The position numbers and the translations under genes were made by a program. A stretch of 64,000 nucleotides of DNA from Azorinus chamasolen (taxonomy: Eukaryota; Mollusca; Bivalvia; Cardiida; Solecurtidae). The notes beneath the pieces were generated by a model. The model saw only the letters and a list, made by a program, of their open reading frames with translations, had not been told where the DNA came from and ran no database searches. This document shows positions 10,466-21,553 of this stretch, piece by piece (the first letter of the stretch is position 1; each line of letters starts with the position of its first letter). The stretch is from assembly GCA_963576725.1 (NCBI GenBank), contig OY755252.1, positions 45,361,552 through 45,425,551 of the forward strand, given 5' to 3'.

Positions 10466-11280
10466 TTCAATAAATCCTCAGACAAGGGTACAACTGTATC
10501 TGCAATAGAATGCAAATGCATTAAGTATAAGTTATAAACATTCTAATAGGGCTGAAATAAAGCTTACATATATAACATAGTACAATTATAATATTTAGCC
10601 CTTGAAACATTCCCCTTTAATGAGATACTTTGTCTCTTCAGTTCTAGTGGTCTTGTTACCTATTATAAAAATCAACTACCTGTGATATGTTAACATAGCT
10701 CTGTTACATAAAGACAAAAATGGCTTACAACAACAACAACAACTCACCGGTTTGTGGAACCAAATACAAGTTCACGCTCTCTGACTCCTCCACTCCTCTA
10801 CTCTACTCCCATACGGGTGATTGGTGCTTTCTGTAAGGATTAAAAACATGCAAAAGAAAGTGTTACGAATTAAAACAACGAGAAATGCCAAATATGCTGC
10901 CGTTTCGATTGGCGCGAAAACATGTTGCACAAAAACATGAAATACCGAAATATAAACAGACTAACGCGTGTCAAGCATTTACCAACTCACTGCAACCTCG
11001 CTTGAAACAAATACAATAGACCTGAAACCATACTAACCATTAACTCCTCGAAATCCAAGAACTTTCTCAGAAACACTTCTTTACTCGAGAACAGCTGAAC
11101 GAATTGTAAATTCTGCTCAGGTACCACGTGATCCCCAAGCCTTTCCCGGTCAACATAAACTGATGACGTCAACCGCAAAATACGGGAAAACACGAACAAT
11201 ACCGAGCAGATCCGAACAATACCAAACAGAAACGAAACTAGCGAGACACGAATAAAACACGAAAACATGACCTGGCTACA
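10395..11280 (-). repeat. LTR 3 (5' LTR of array)
   Basis: 886 bp. It differs from LTRs 1 and 2 by a 6 bp insertion (CCAAGAACTTTCTCAG, near 11056-11072) and by CCGCAAAA versus CCGTGAAA near 11174. It is therefore the most divergent of the three. Confidence 0.9.
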
Positions 11281-11403
11281 CTAAAATCGCCATTTCTCCA
11301 CCAAACCCATTACCGTGGTTACAATATAGCGTTTGGTAGGGAAATAAAGGAGTTGTTGAAATTCACACATCTTATCTGGAGCTCTGTATAAATTGTAAGA
11401 TGT
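11281..11403. repeat. Family G repeat fragment split by the LTR array
   Basis: CTAAAATCGCCATTTCTCCACC continues the family G sequence left at 3860-3872 (CCTAAATACTAA). Other family G sequences: 25285-25365, 28850-28906 with 29119-29157, 29939-30010, 42510-42640 and 47870-47990. Its centre is a hairpin of GTTGTGACCACTCTTTAG type. Confidence 0.6.
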
Positions 11404-11618
11404 TTAACCCTTTCGCTGCCAATGCCGGATCTGTGATTACCAATGCAAACGGTTTGGATCCAGATGAGACGCCGAGTAACTCGGCGTCTCATCTGGATCC
11501 AAACTGTTTGTTATTGTTACTATGTTTTTGAAACAAAAATGAAGAAAATCAAAAGAATGAAAATTTGTAGCAGACGACAAAGTTAGCAGACGACAGAGAT
11601 TGGCAGCGAAAGGTTTAA
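11404..11618. mobile_element. MITE family D, copy 1
   Basis: TTAA at 11404-11407 and 11615-11618; ends CCCTTTCGCTGCCAATGCC / TTGGCAGCGAAAGG. The central hairpin pairs GGATCCAGATGAGACGCCGA with its complement around AGTAACT. Second copy at 28907-29118; degenerate relatives at 23741-23830, 25740-25830, 26640-26705, 31494-31565 and 49196-49290. Confidence 0.8.
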
Positions 11619-12334
11619 CGGGACAGTGACCGTGGTAGCCAATTTCATGTACTTACCGTGATGTCGTACAATGAATAAACTTAGATAAAGAATATTTTAT
11701 TATATATATCTATCGTGTTTGCAAATGTGTAGAAAATGGAGTAGAGAGTTAAACGAGACCCAAATGAGTATTTCCTGTAGAAACATAATTTGTTTTGTGT
11801 ACATTGAGTATTTCTTTGATCGTTGTATCAGGCTATTGTATATGTCATGTCATTACAATTTAACATAACATTTCTAGTCAAACAATTTGCGGAATTTTTA
11901 CCCTTTTATTTCATGACTACTCATGTAAGATATATTCAGACCTTTTTCTGGCAATTTTTGGGAAAAATATATTTTAATAGTTCGGATTTATTTTCGCATG
12001 CAAAATTGAAAGATTTAGAAAACATTTTTGCTCAATTTCAACCTTTTTCCATGCTTTTAGCAATTTAATCTAAAGTTGGTCTCGATTGGGATTTTCCAGC
12101 AAATTTGTGAAAAATGTTACCCATTTTGTATTGGGAATGGTCCTTTTAACGGACCTGTGTAGATGCCAGAAAAATGCCTCGGTAACATTATGAATATATG
12201 TTCGAATTATTATTAGAATGACACAAGTAATTTCAACCATGACAGGACCCGTAGAAGTAGATTTCTGATCTGGAGGCGTAAAATGCGTTTTTATGAAGTA
12301 ACGAGTTAAGTTCAAATATAAATGAATATTTTTC
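11619..12334. other. AT-rich intergenic stretch
   Basis: No domain, splice-bounded exon or repeat family recognised. Short open frames are present but have no protein-like character. Confidence 0.5.
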
Positions 12335-12770
12335 TTAACCCTTTACTCCATAGAAACGTTTGTTTGCAAACAGAGTAGACCCACATCAGACAGGTCAATT
12401 CTGAGCTGTCTGATCATGGTCTAGTCACTTTACATATGTAATAATATAGATAAGATCCCCCAGTTTCTGACATGACCAACATTCATTTGATTACATGCGA
12501 TTTTGAAAATGAATCAAACAGTTATTATTTCTGACATCTATATTTATGAAGTAACTGTATTCTCTAATTATGCGACCGCCAAAAAGGGTCACATTTCTAA
12601 CAACCAGGGGCAGATGGAGCATATCTAGGAGCTTTCTGCATAACTTTCGTACTGCATTAAGCAACCAACTGCTTATAAAGACAGTCATATTTATTCATTA
12701 AGAAGTCACATTAGAAGGGTTTTACAATTATTCACAGCGGGCTATGGGTTAACATTTTGTCGGCGAAATT
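12335..12770. mobile_element. MITE family I remnant with a family B copy
   Basis: Left end TTAACCCTTTACTCCATAG and a CAAACAGAGTAGACCCA...CTGTCTGATCATGGTCTA hairpin define family I. A degraded family B copy (12560-12728: GCGACCGCCAAAAAGGGTC ... CACATTAGAAGGGTTTTAC, with an AGGAGCTTTCTGCATAAC arm) lies within it. Confidence 0.5.
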
Positions 12771-12977
12771 CATGAATATTTATTAGCTGAATGGTTTCAA
12801 AGACATATGTACACATGCATTGTTGCTATTGGTAACACTGTAAAATCTGGTTCTTTTCTGTTTGCAAATGCGAGAAAAGCGTTTATGTACGGGAAATGGT
12901 AAACCCTTATTCATCTGTGAAAATATAATGCCTGCTCAAAATTTGATCTAGTGTAATTGAAATTACTTCCGTTCTGA

Positions 12978-13207
12978 TTAACCCATTTGCTCCCACGATC
13001 CCATATATAGGACGTAGGCAAACAATGTAGATTCTGATCAGACGCCGCATAATGCGGCGTCTGATCAGAGTCTACACTGTTTGCTGATAGGAATTTCAAT
13101 ATTAAACACAACGAAATTTAAAATTTAGGCCAGGCACCCCTTAGATAAACAAATGGACTAATCCAATATATAAACATGGAAGAATCCATTGGGAGCAAAT
13201 GGGTTAA
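12978..13207. mobile_element. MITE family F, copy 1 (intact)
   Basis: TTAA at 12978-12981 and 13204-13207; ends CCCATTTGCTCCCA / TGGGAGCAAATGGG. Internal hairpin GATCAGACGCCGCATAATGC and mirror, flanked by CAAACAATGTAGATTCT / AGTCTACACTGTTTG. The reverse-complement copy at 56179-58065 is split by a pearl-type element. Confidence 0.8.
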
Positions 13208-13428
13208 GTTTCTTAGAAACAGCTGATAAGACTTAGCGTTACTCACATCTGTATAAGTCCTGGTGAAAAAAGAACATACCCTGATCTAGGTCTACTCTGT
13301 CTGCAAATACATTGAAATATGTACCTGTGGAATAAATGGTTTATAACATACCTATTGGTATAGTCCGTTTTTATTTTTTATAAATATGTACAAACATGGG
13401 ACAGGCTGCACAACCGGTCATCAAAATA
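13208..13428. other. Intergenic, MITE debris
   Basis: Contains a weak TCTACTCTGTCTGCAAATAC fragment of the TTAA-MITE hairpin. Nothing else recognised. Confidence 0.4.
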
Positions 13429-13745
13429 CAGTTGAACTTCGATATCTCGAACTCGGATAACTCGAACTTCGGGATAAAAAGTTCGATCCTTCCAAAATCT
13501 TACAATACAGAATTGCTCTAAAATGTATCGCCACGCATATCTAGAAACTCATTTCACAGCTAAATGCAGGTCTACAGTAATGCTGAAAGCTCCTTTAGGA
13601 GCTTTCAGCATTACTGTAGACCTGCATTAAGCTGTGAACTTGAGTAATTTTCCAGATTAAAAATCGGATAAGTCGAACTTCCGCTATCTCGAACTAATTT
13701 GTATACATGTAGTCCCTTGAAGTACAAGATATCGAAGTTCAACTG
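13429..13745. mobile_element. MITE family C, copy 1 (TA-flanked, 317 bp)
   Basis: TA dinucleotides flank inverted ends CAGTTGAACTTCGATATCTC / GATATCGAAGTTCAACTG. Sub-terminal CGGATAACTCGAACTT motifs recur. The centre is a hairpin of GCAGGTCTACAGTAATGCTG and complement. TA duplication and CAGT ends suit a Tc1/mariner/pogo-type transposase in trans. Other copies: 27443-27754, 52386-52645, 53190-53425, 55843-56113, 58400-58908, 63330-63610. Confidence 0.8.
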
Positions 13746-14187
13746 TATGAATTTTTGCTTTACTTTTGTCCTGCATTAAGCAACCACCTGCTTTTAAGAA
13801 GTCTATGTTCAATAAATGAATGCCTGCTTAGGGCATGTTCTACTGTATTTACTTAACTCGTATCCCATTGTAAAACAGTATATCTGCCCCAGTTCTGATC
13901 AGCTGCACGTTGTTTTATAAATTCCTGATTCGATCAAGCTTTTGAGAATGACAAACAGTTACTTGGTGCCTGATCTGGATCCAAGTTGTTAGTGCGAGTC
14001 AGGTAGCGGGTTGATATTCAATTACGTGATTTACGTGTGGGCTTCTTATCGTTGGCTCCATTTAGCATTGCTCTCTTGTATTATGCTCACATATATACCG
14101 ACTATTCATGGTTTGTTACTATGCTTGGTATGTCCAGATGTAATAATCTGAGACGATTAAACTTGACTGAACATGAGATTTTTTTAT
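13746..14187. other. Intergenic stretch with repeat fragments
   Basis: Begins with a family B inner-arm fragment (CTGCATTAAGCAACCACCTG near 13772) and holds a half hairpin of TTAA-MITE type near 13960-13990. No gene recognised. Confidence 0.4.
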
Positions 14188-14451
14188 TTAACTCTTTCCA
14201 AGTTGTTAACACCTTTTCATGCCTTTGCAAACAGAAAAGACTGAGATCAGACGGCTCTTGTAGAAGCCGTCAGATCAGTCTGCTCTGTTTGCCTCTGACA
14301 TAATATAGATCTAATTATATAGATTCCTGTGTCCGCCATGATAAACAATCCTTTGTTCAGATCTCATTATAAAACACCACCAGTTAAATGAATATTCACG
14401 AAGTAAATGAATTCTTATACATGAATACAAATTCATTAGAGAAAGGGTTAA
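14188..14451. mobile_element. MITE family I, copy
   Basis: TTAA at both ends; CAAACAGAAAAGACTGAGATC pairs with GATCAGTCTGCTCTGTTTG around GGCTCTTGTAGAAGCC. Related family I sequences: about 16389-16640, 20335-20808, 23181-23422, 25858-26080, 41230-41360, 54058-54170, 58955-59180. Confidence 0.65.
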
Positions 14452-14636
14452 ACTGTGGTTACTATCGTCGTTGTATCCAGTTACATCTGTTTCAAGCGAC
14501 TTTACATGTATAGTTCGATTTTGACCCGTGAGCTCTGACCTTTAGGACGAGTCCTCCCGTGGAGGTAAAACGCGTCACAAACAATTTATTTGTTCCGGAG
14601 TTAGCTGTGATTATACAGACCTCCAATAAGCATATA

Positions 14637-14841
14637 CAGTAGAGCCCCTCTAGTGCGACCACCAAAAAGGGGCATAATGCTGGGTGGCAGAGACAGGTGG
14701 TAGCTTAATGCAGGACGAAAGTTATACAGAAAGCTCCTATAGGAGCTTTCTGCATAACTTTCGTCCTGCATTAAGCAACCACCTGCTATAGACGACACCA
14801 GTGGATGTTTATTAAGTGGTCGCATTAGCGGGGTTTCACTG
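14637..14841. mobile_element. MITE family B, copy (205 bp)
   Basis: TA-flanked; ends CAGTAGAGCCCCTCTAGTGC / GCATTAGCGGGGTTTCACTG. The interior is almost a perfect foldback: TTAATGCAGGACGAAAGTTA, CAGAAAGCTCC, TATAGGAGCTTTCTG and its mirror. Confidence 0.85.
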
Positions 14842-14843
14842 TA

Positions 14844-15025
14844 CAGTAGAGCCCCTCTAGTGCGACCACTTAATGAATTAACATGGTGTCTTTATAATTA
14901 GGTGGTTGCTTAATGCAGGACAAAATTAATTACTTTTGTCATGCATTAAGCTTCCACCTGCATCTAACACCCATAATTACATGTATATACCTCTTTTAGA
15001 TGGTTGTATTAGCGGGGTTTTACTG
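14844..15025. mobile_element. MITE family B, adjacent copy (182 bp)
   Basis: Same ends as its neighbour and separated from it by a single shared TA (14842-14843). The central hairpin is shortened. Confidence 0.8.
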
Positions 15026-15402
15026 TATATATGTATCTGCACGATTAATACGAGCTTCGTGTGACAATCATTTGTCAACTTCACCATAAATTAGAATGGT
15101 TGCAACTTCTATAAATAGAAAAGTGCAGTCACGGCTCAGAGCTCGAAATCGAACTATACTTCATATTTAGTGAACCATGCATACACGTTAGCTACATGTA
15201 TATTTGAGTCATGCCGTGACATTCTAACAGTTTATACCAAGACTAGCATCTACATATCATCTTATAAGTAGTGAATAGCTTAGTATGCTGCATATAAATA
15301 ACGCTGTTGATACTGATGTGTGACAAACAATGCAGACCCTGTTCAGACGAGGCGGCTGATCTGGGTGTACACTGTTTGTATGTCAGATGACAGGTTTTGT
15401 CT
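15026..15402. other. Intergenic stretch
   Basis: No gene recognised. A TTAA-MITE half hairpin (CAAACAATGCAGACCCTG ... GTGTACACTGTTTG) sits at 15327-15380. Confidence 0.4.
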
Positions 15403-15863
15403 TGTAATTCTGTAGTGGTAGCTCTGTCCTGTAGCTCTGTCGTGGAAGCTCTGTCCTGTAGCTCTGTCCTGTAGCTCTGTCCTGTAGCTCAGTCCTGTAG
15501 CTCTGTCATGTAGCTCTGTCGTGGAAGCGCTGCCGTGGTAGTTCTGTCATGTAGCTCTGTCGTGGAGCTCTGTCGTGTAGTTCTGTCGTGGAAGCGCTGT
15601 TCTGTAGCTCCGTCCTGTAGCTCTGTCGTGGAGTCTGTCGTGGAGCTCTGTCATGTAGTTCTGTCGTGGAAGCGCTGCCGTGGTAGTTCTGTCATGTAGC
15701 TCTGTCGTGGAGTTCTGTCCTGTAGCTCTGTCCTGTAGCTCTGTCATGTAGCTCTGTTGTGGAGTTCTGTCATGTAGCTCTGTCGTGGTAGTTCTGTCCT
15801 GTAGCTCTGTCCTGTAGCTATGTCATGTAGCTCTGTCCTGCAGCTCTGTCCTGTAGCTCTGTA

Positions 15864-17872
15864 CAGTGGTAAATACGCTATTCCTACCCATTTACCCGTT
15901 TTTCTACGCGTAAGAAACGGGTAGTGAACGGTTAACGAACGGTTAACGAACGGTTACGCGATAAACGGTTTACACGCGTTAAACGCGTAAAGAAACGATT
16001 ATACCAGAGAAGTTGCGGTAGGTGCATCAGTTTTCCGTTTCATGCGGAGATTTCGGATCTTATCGATGATAGCCGTTTTCAAAAAAGTCCGAATGAAACG
16101 GGTTAGCCAAAATAAGAATCGATTCGTCACTCAACGAACGTTTAGCGGTTCAATCCCGGCTAGTGTCGACGATTTGCTCATTTAGGTAATTATATGTTCT
16201 TAAATTTTGTTTGTACAAAGCTATAATATCAGATATCCACTGTATATCAAACAAATGGATTGAAGAATTAGTTCTTTTTGAGTAGGTTTCTACATTTCAG
16301 ATAAAAAGCTGTTACAAAGTAAATCACCAAATTTGGGATCTAGAATGAATAAACCTACCACAGAATTCAGATCTATTCTATTTCTTAACCCTTTCCGATT
16401 TTAATATTTCTGTCAGAATTTTTTTTACATCATGAGTATTTATTAGATCTTGCTGAATTTAACAACGGTATAAGTGCACACGCCTTTTTGATATTTGTAG
16501 AAAATATAGTCAGGTCTATTAATTTATAATTTCATAAGCAGAGTGGGCCCTGATCCGACGGCCCCTAGAAGATCCTTCATGTCTAGGTTTACTCTGTTTG
16601 CAAAGGCGTTAGAGTGTTATATCCATGTGTATGTAATGGGATAAGCAAATAGTGCAGACCCAAGATCAAACGGCTTCCACGCGAGCAATCTGATCTGAAC
16701 CTATTCTGTTTTCAAAGGTGTTTTCATCATTATGAGGTAGATCTAAAGCGTTTGAAACAAATAAGCATAGTTCATGCTCACATATAACCATGAAAACGTT
16801 CTTATTATTTTGTTACTTTGTGAATATTAAACCTTTGTATGCCGAAATTTAAAAGTGGAATGGCCCATCATTGTTTAACTGTATATTCCATTCATTATTA
16901 CCAGGCTTAAATTTGCTAGATGATTTTTAAGTAGGCCTATGAAAATATTAGTGAAGACCCTGATCAACACCCTGATTTTTGGAGCTATATTGTCTGTGTT
17001 TACACTGCTTTCAAATGTCAGTACTTTTGTTCCCCGCATTCAAATATTTAAAAAATACTAACTATATATTGTTATGAATGCATGAAAATAAATTGTCTTA
17101 GTTGAAGACTTTATTATTTACCCAGCCTACATATACTATCAAAGCTGCCAGATGGTCAGTAAATCCCCTAGCTATTTTCTCAGCAGGGGACAATGGTCTT
17201 GACAGTGATCACACCACTGCTTTCTTATCAACAAAGTTACGAACTATTACGTAACAGAAATACCAAATAATGTGCCCAATGATCTAAAAGTATGATTTGT
17301 TAGCTTCTCCAAAAATACAAGAAAACTATGTTTTGAATAATTGTAGATCTATGGTTCAGCACAAAGTTAAATCCAAACGTTTTAGACCAATTTAAAATTT
17401 AGATTAATATAAATTCTAGTTTTAAAGATAGTTTAGATTGATATGATCTAGATCTATTGTAAAATACTTCTACTATATCTGCTACGGTACTGTACAGTAG
17501 CAAAAAAGACATTTTACAACACATAGATGAACGCAATGAGACTGTAGATCTATATTTTAATATAGATCTAGATCTAGCTAGATCTTATGGAAATGAAACG
17601 AGAATTAAAAGTTTAAATACTGTTGATCTTAATTTTACATATCAGGAGTGTCCAACAGGTAAATGAGAAAGGCCATATCAAGGATTACCTCCCTTTCGTC
17701 CATGATTACTCCCCTTTCATCCGGGCTCTTAAACGTTTAGGAAACGCGTTAAGAAACGCGTAAACAAACGGTTAGAAACCCGTTTAACGAAACGGCTAAG
17801 AAACGGGTAACGAACGGTTAGGTAACGCGTAAGAAACGCGTTAAGTGGGTAGGAATAGCGTATTTACCACTG
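15864..17872. mobile_element. 2009 bp TIR element inserted in the minisatellite
   Basis: Perfect 27 bp inverted ends, starting CAGTGGTAAATACGCTATTC, at 15864-15890 and 17846-17872, with TA on both sides. Just inside both ends are dense arrays of AAACGSGTTA-like motifs (AACGGTTAACGAACGG, AAACGCGTTAAGAAACGCG) over about 120-160 bp. The interior is AT-rich, holds two TTAA-MITE remnants (about 16389-16640 and 16650-16720) and no open frame above 60 codons, so it is non-autonomous. Confidence 0.85.
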
Positions 17873-18918
17873 TAGCTCTGTCGTGGTAGCTCTGTCATGT
17901 AGCTCAGTCGTGGAGTTCTGTCATGTAGTTCTGTCGTGAAAACTCTGTCCTGTAGCTCTGTCGTGGTAGTTCTGTTCTGTAGCTCTGTCATGGTAGCTTT
18001 GTCCTGTAGTTCTGTCGTGGAAGCTCTGTCATGTAGCTCTGTCGTGGTAGCTATGTCCTGTAGCTCTGTCGTGGAAGCTCTGTTATGTAGTTCTGTCGTG
18101 GAAGCTCTGTCTGTAACTCCGTCATGTAGTTCTGTCGTGGAAGCTCTGTCCTGTAGCTCTGTGTCGTAGCTCTGTTCTGTAGCTCAGTCGTGGAGTTCTG
18201 TCGTGTAGCTCAGTCGTGGAGTTCTGTCATGTAGTTCTGTCGTGGAGTTCTGTCATGTAGTTCTGTCGTGGAGTTCTGTCATGTAGTTCTGTCGTGGAAG
18301 CGCTGCCGTGGTAGCTCTGTCATGTAGCTATGTCGTGGAGTTCTGTCATGTAGTTCTGTCATGGAAGCTCTGTACTGTAGCTTTGTCGTGGGAGCTCTGT
18401 CCTATAGCTCTGTCGTGGAGTTCTGTCATGTAGTTCTGTCGTGGAAGCGCTGCCGTTGTAGCTCTGTCATGTAGCTCTGTTGTGGAGTTCTGTCATGTAG
18501 GTCTGTCGTGGAAGTTCTGTCCTGTAGCTCGTTCGTGGTAGCTCTGTCCTGTATCTCTGTCGTTGAGTTCTGTCATGTTGTTCTGTCGTGGAAGCGCTGT
18601 CGTGGTAGCTCTGTCTCATATATTTGACGTGTAGCTATGTCGTGTAGTTCTGTCGTGGTAAATCTGTCGTGTATCTCTGTCATGGTAACTCAGTCTCTGT
18701 AGGTCTGTCATGTAGTTCTGTCGTGGTATCTGTGTCGCAAATAGCTCTGTTGCGTATCTCTGTCGTGTAGCTATGTATTGTAGTTCTGTCGTTTAGCTCT
18801 GTCGGGATAGCTCTGTCGTCGTGATGCTCTGTCGTGTAGTTCTGTCGTGTAGCTCTGCAGTAAGAATTATGTCATGGTAACTCTGTCATTGTAGCTCTGC
18901 TGTTATAGTTCTGTTGTG

Positions 18919-19200
18919 TTAACTCTGCTGTGATAGTTCTGTTGTGTTAACTCTGCTGGGATAGTTCTGTCGTGTTAACTCTGCTGGGATAGTTCTGCCG
19001 TGTTAACTCTGTTGTGATAGTTCTGTTGTGTTAACTCTGCTGGGATAGTTCTGTCGTGTTAACTCTGCTGTGATAGTTCTGTCGTGTTAACTCTGTTGTG
19101 ATAGTTCTGTTGTGTTAACTCTGCCGTGATAGTTCTGTTGTGTTAACTCTGCTGTGACAGTTCTGTTGTGTTAACTCTGCTGTGATAGTTCTGTCGTGGT
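18919..19200. repeat. 28 bp higher-order block in the minisatellite
   Basis: Ten consecutive 28 bp dimers of the type TTAACTCTGCTGTG + ATAGTTCTGTCGTG, much more uniform than the surrounding 14 bp array. Confidence 0.75.
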
Positions 19201-20426
19201 AGCTCTGTCGCGTATCTCTGTCGTGTAGCTATATTGTGTAGTGTTGTCGTTGTAGCTCTGTCCTGGTGGCTGTCTTGGCAGCTCTGGTTTGGAAACCCTG
19301 TCGTAAAGCGCTGTAGTCTAACTCTGTCGTGGTAGTTTGGTCGTGTAGTTCTGTCGTGGGGGTTCTGTCATGTAGCTTTGCGATCTAATCCTGTCTTGTA
19401 GTTCTGTCGTGATAGCACGGTCGTGGTATTTCTGTCGTAGTAGTTTAGTCGTGTAACTTTTTCGTGTAGCTCTGTCGCGCAGTTATGTCGTGTAGCTCTG
19501 TCGTGTAGCCCTGTAGTAGTAATTATGTCATGGTAGCTATGTCGTTGTAGTTATGTTGTGTAATTATGTGTTAGTAGCTCTGTTTAAGTAGTTTTTTGTC
19601 TTAGCTCTAGCTTAGTAGTTCTGTCCTGGTAGTCCTCTTCTGGAAGCCCTGCCGTGTAGCTCTGTCGTGTAATTCTGTCGTGTAGCTCTGATTTATAACT
19701 CTGTCGTGGTAGTTATGTCGTGTAGCTTTGTGAGGTAATCCTGTCGTGTAGTTCTGTTGTGTAGTTCTTGTCGTGATTGCCCTGTCGTGGTAGTTCTGTC
19801 ATGTAGCTCTTTGGTGTAGCCTTGTCGTGCAGCTTTTTTGTGTAGCTCTGTCGTGCAGTTCTGTCGTGGTACATGTAGCTCTGTCGTGTAGCCTTGTTGT
19901 AGTAGTTATGTTATGGCAGCTCTGTCGTTGTAGTTCTGTCGCGTTGCTTTTGTCATGGTAGCTCTGTCGTATAGCCCTGTCGTAGTAGTTATGTCATGGT
20001 AGCTCTGTCTTTGTAGCTCTGTCGCAGTAGCTCTTTTGTCTAAGCTCTGTTGTGGTAGCTTTATTGCGGTAGTTTTGTCCTTACAGCTCTGCCTTGGCAA
20101 TTCTGTCTTTGAAGCTCTGTCGTGGTTGCTTTGTCATGGTAGTTCTGTCTTAGTGGTTCTGTCGTGGTAGATCTGTCGTTGTAGCTCTTTCGTGGTAGCT
20201 TTGTCGTGGTAGCTCTGTTTTGGTAGCTCTGTCGTAGTTGCTCTGTCGAAGTAGCTCTTTTGTGGTAGCTCTGTCATAGAAACTCTTAATATGTGCTTCC
20301 AGATTAGGTCAAGGCTATTTATTCACATTCAAAGAGCACATGTTTATCACTTTATTTCATAAATACATATTCCCAAGCCTTTGAAAACAGAGAAGATCCA
20401 TGTCAGAAGGCTTCTGTAGTGGCCGC

Positions 20427-20644
20427 TTAACCCATTCCCTCATATTGACGACTTTTGACGACTCTGTAAAAGTCACCTTGTGGAACCATTGTGATAAATA
20501 GAGCTCTAAATAAATGCTCTATTTATCACAATAGTTTCAATCTACACAATTCTAAAATTTTACTTTTCTCTAGTTAATGCTCCTTTTCGGTAGATTTATT
20601 CAAAGAGGTTGTATCTAAAAATAGCCTATGAGGTAATGGGTTAA
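20427..20644. mobile_element. MITE family A, copy 2, nested in family I
   Basis: TTAA at 20427-20430 and 20641-20644 with family A ends. It splits a family I copy whose parts lie at about 20335-20426 and 20645-20808 (right end GAAGTAAAGGGTTAAG). Confidence 0.75.
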
Positions 20645-20808
20645 TCAGAAATCGCTCTATTTTGCTTATGATAAAATATAGATATGATTCTACTGTTTCT
20701 GCCAAGCCCAAAGCGCCCCTTGTCCATTTGCTATTAATTCAATTAATCTAATTAATATACATGATGTGATTATGTTTACATACATATTCATGAAGTAAAG
20801 GGTTAAGT

Positions 20809-21303
20809 ACTCTGAATATTGTCATCTAGATTGGATTTTGGTGAGATCTTGGGTGGCTACGAATAAATACAAGACAATGTCGTTTTAGAACTGCGTGTTG
20901 TATACTAGTGCAAACGACAAGTGTTTCTGAAAAGGTTCTTCTAACCTTGCCTTTTATTCTTTGACAGACTATTTCTTGTAAATATTTTATATGGATATTA
21001 AAATAAATCTTTAGCCATGGCTTTATTGTTTGATACCCGACCGACCTGTATGGGTTAACCCTTTATACACAAGTTGGCCTCCTTTAAAAAGAAGCCAAAA
21101 AGAGGTCTACATCAGTCTCTTTTCAAACAGTTCATACAGGCGCCAATTGAAGGGTCTACTTTGGTGTTTTACATAAGAGCACTGGCGCCGGATCGTTAAA
21201 AAGGGTTCTATACATAACAATTGTACATATCAAACAGTACGTGCGTTATAAATAGAACGAAGATGATGTCAATCAGGCACCACTGCCTGAGCGATAACAT
21301 GAT
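20809..21303. other. Intergenic stretch
   Basis: Contains a degenerate TTAACCC-ended repeat (about 21056-21200) with a CAGTCTCTTTTCAAACAG hairpin remnant. No gene recognised. Confidence 0.4.
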
Positions 21304-21553
21304 TTAACCCTTCGCTTGCTGTTCACGTCAATATACCTACCTGTAAATAGTGTAGACCCAGATGAGACAGCTCCTGCAGGAGCTGTCTCATCAGGGTCTG
21401 CACTATTTACAAATTGATTGTGCAACCAGTACAATCCACGTCAGGGATTGCACAGGGAAATACGTGTACACAGTGAAGATATATGTAATTATACAACAGG
21501 ACATGGGTAAAGAAGGAGAAATGTATTTTAAAATTCAGCAAGCGAAGGGTTAA
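21304..21553. mobile_element. MITE family E, copy 1 (250 bp)
   Basis: TTAA at both ends; inverted ends CCCTTCGCTTGCTG / CAGCAAGCGAAGGG. An asymmetric hairpin GAGACAGCTCCTGCAGGAGC and mirror, with GTAAATAGTGTAGACCC / GTCTGCACTATTTAC, lies near one end. The second copy, at 27149-27386, is inverted relative to this one. Confidence 0.85.

Larger units (their letters stand above)
3873..11280 (-). mobile_element. Tandem LTR-integrase-LTR-integrase-LTR array
   Basis: Three LTRs (880, 880 and 886 bp) alternate with two 2381 bp internal segments. Repeat period is 3261 bp. Read on the minus strand, each LTR starts TGTAGCC and ends GGTCACA. The outer flanks carry CTAA (3869-3872 and 11281-11284), and joining the flanks restores a continuous family G repeat, so the whole array sits at one insertion site. 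The internal segments have a primer-binding site, an integrase ORF and a polypurine tract but no gag, protease, RT or RNase H. The array could come from LTR-LTR unequal exchange or insertion of a dimer; an assembly duplication is possible but is argued against by small differences between copies. Confidence 0.9.
15403..20290. repeat. 14 bp minisatellite, interrupted
   Basis: Degenerate tandem array of GTAGCTCTGTCGTG (14-15 bp) at 15403-15861 and 17875-20290. Variants alternate CCTG, GTGG, ATG in the last positions, so many local 28-30 bp dimers occur. A 2009 bp element splits the array. Several open frames up to 77 codons cross it with the same CSSVVEAL-type peptide; I treat them as artefacts of the period. 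Confidence 0.9.

Noticed and set aside
3873..11280. Treating the duplicated LTR-integrase unit as an assembly error
   Set aside because: Copies differ by a private 6 bp insertion and several bases, and the outer flanks share a target duplication; still worth a long-read check.
14700..14790. Long hairpins that could be microRNA precursors
   Set aside because: They are centres of repeated MITE families with TA or TTAA ends; no sign of a unique locus.
15547..20100. Several open frames (60-77 codons) with CSSVVEAL- or DRATGQN-type repeats
   Set aside because: They follow the 14 bp minisatellite; no start context, domain or non-repeat sequence.
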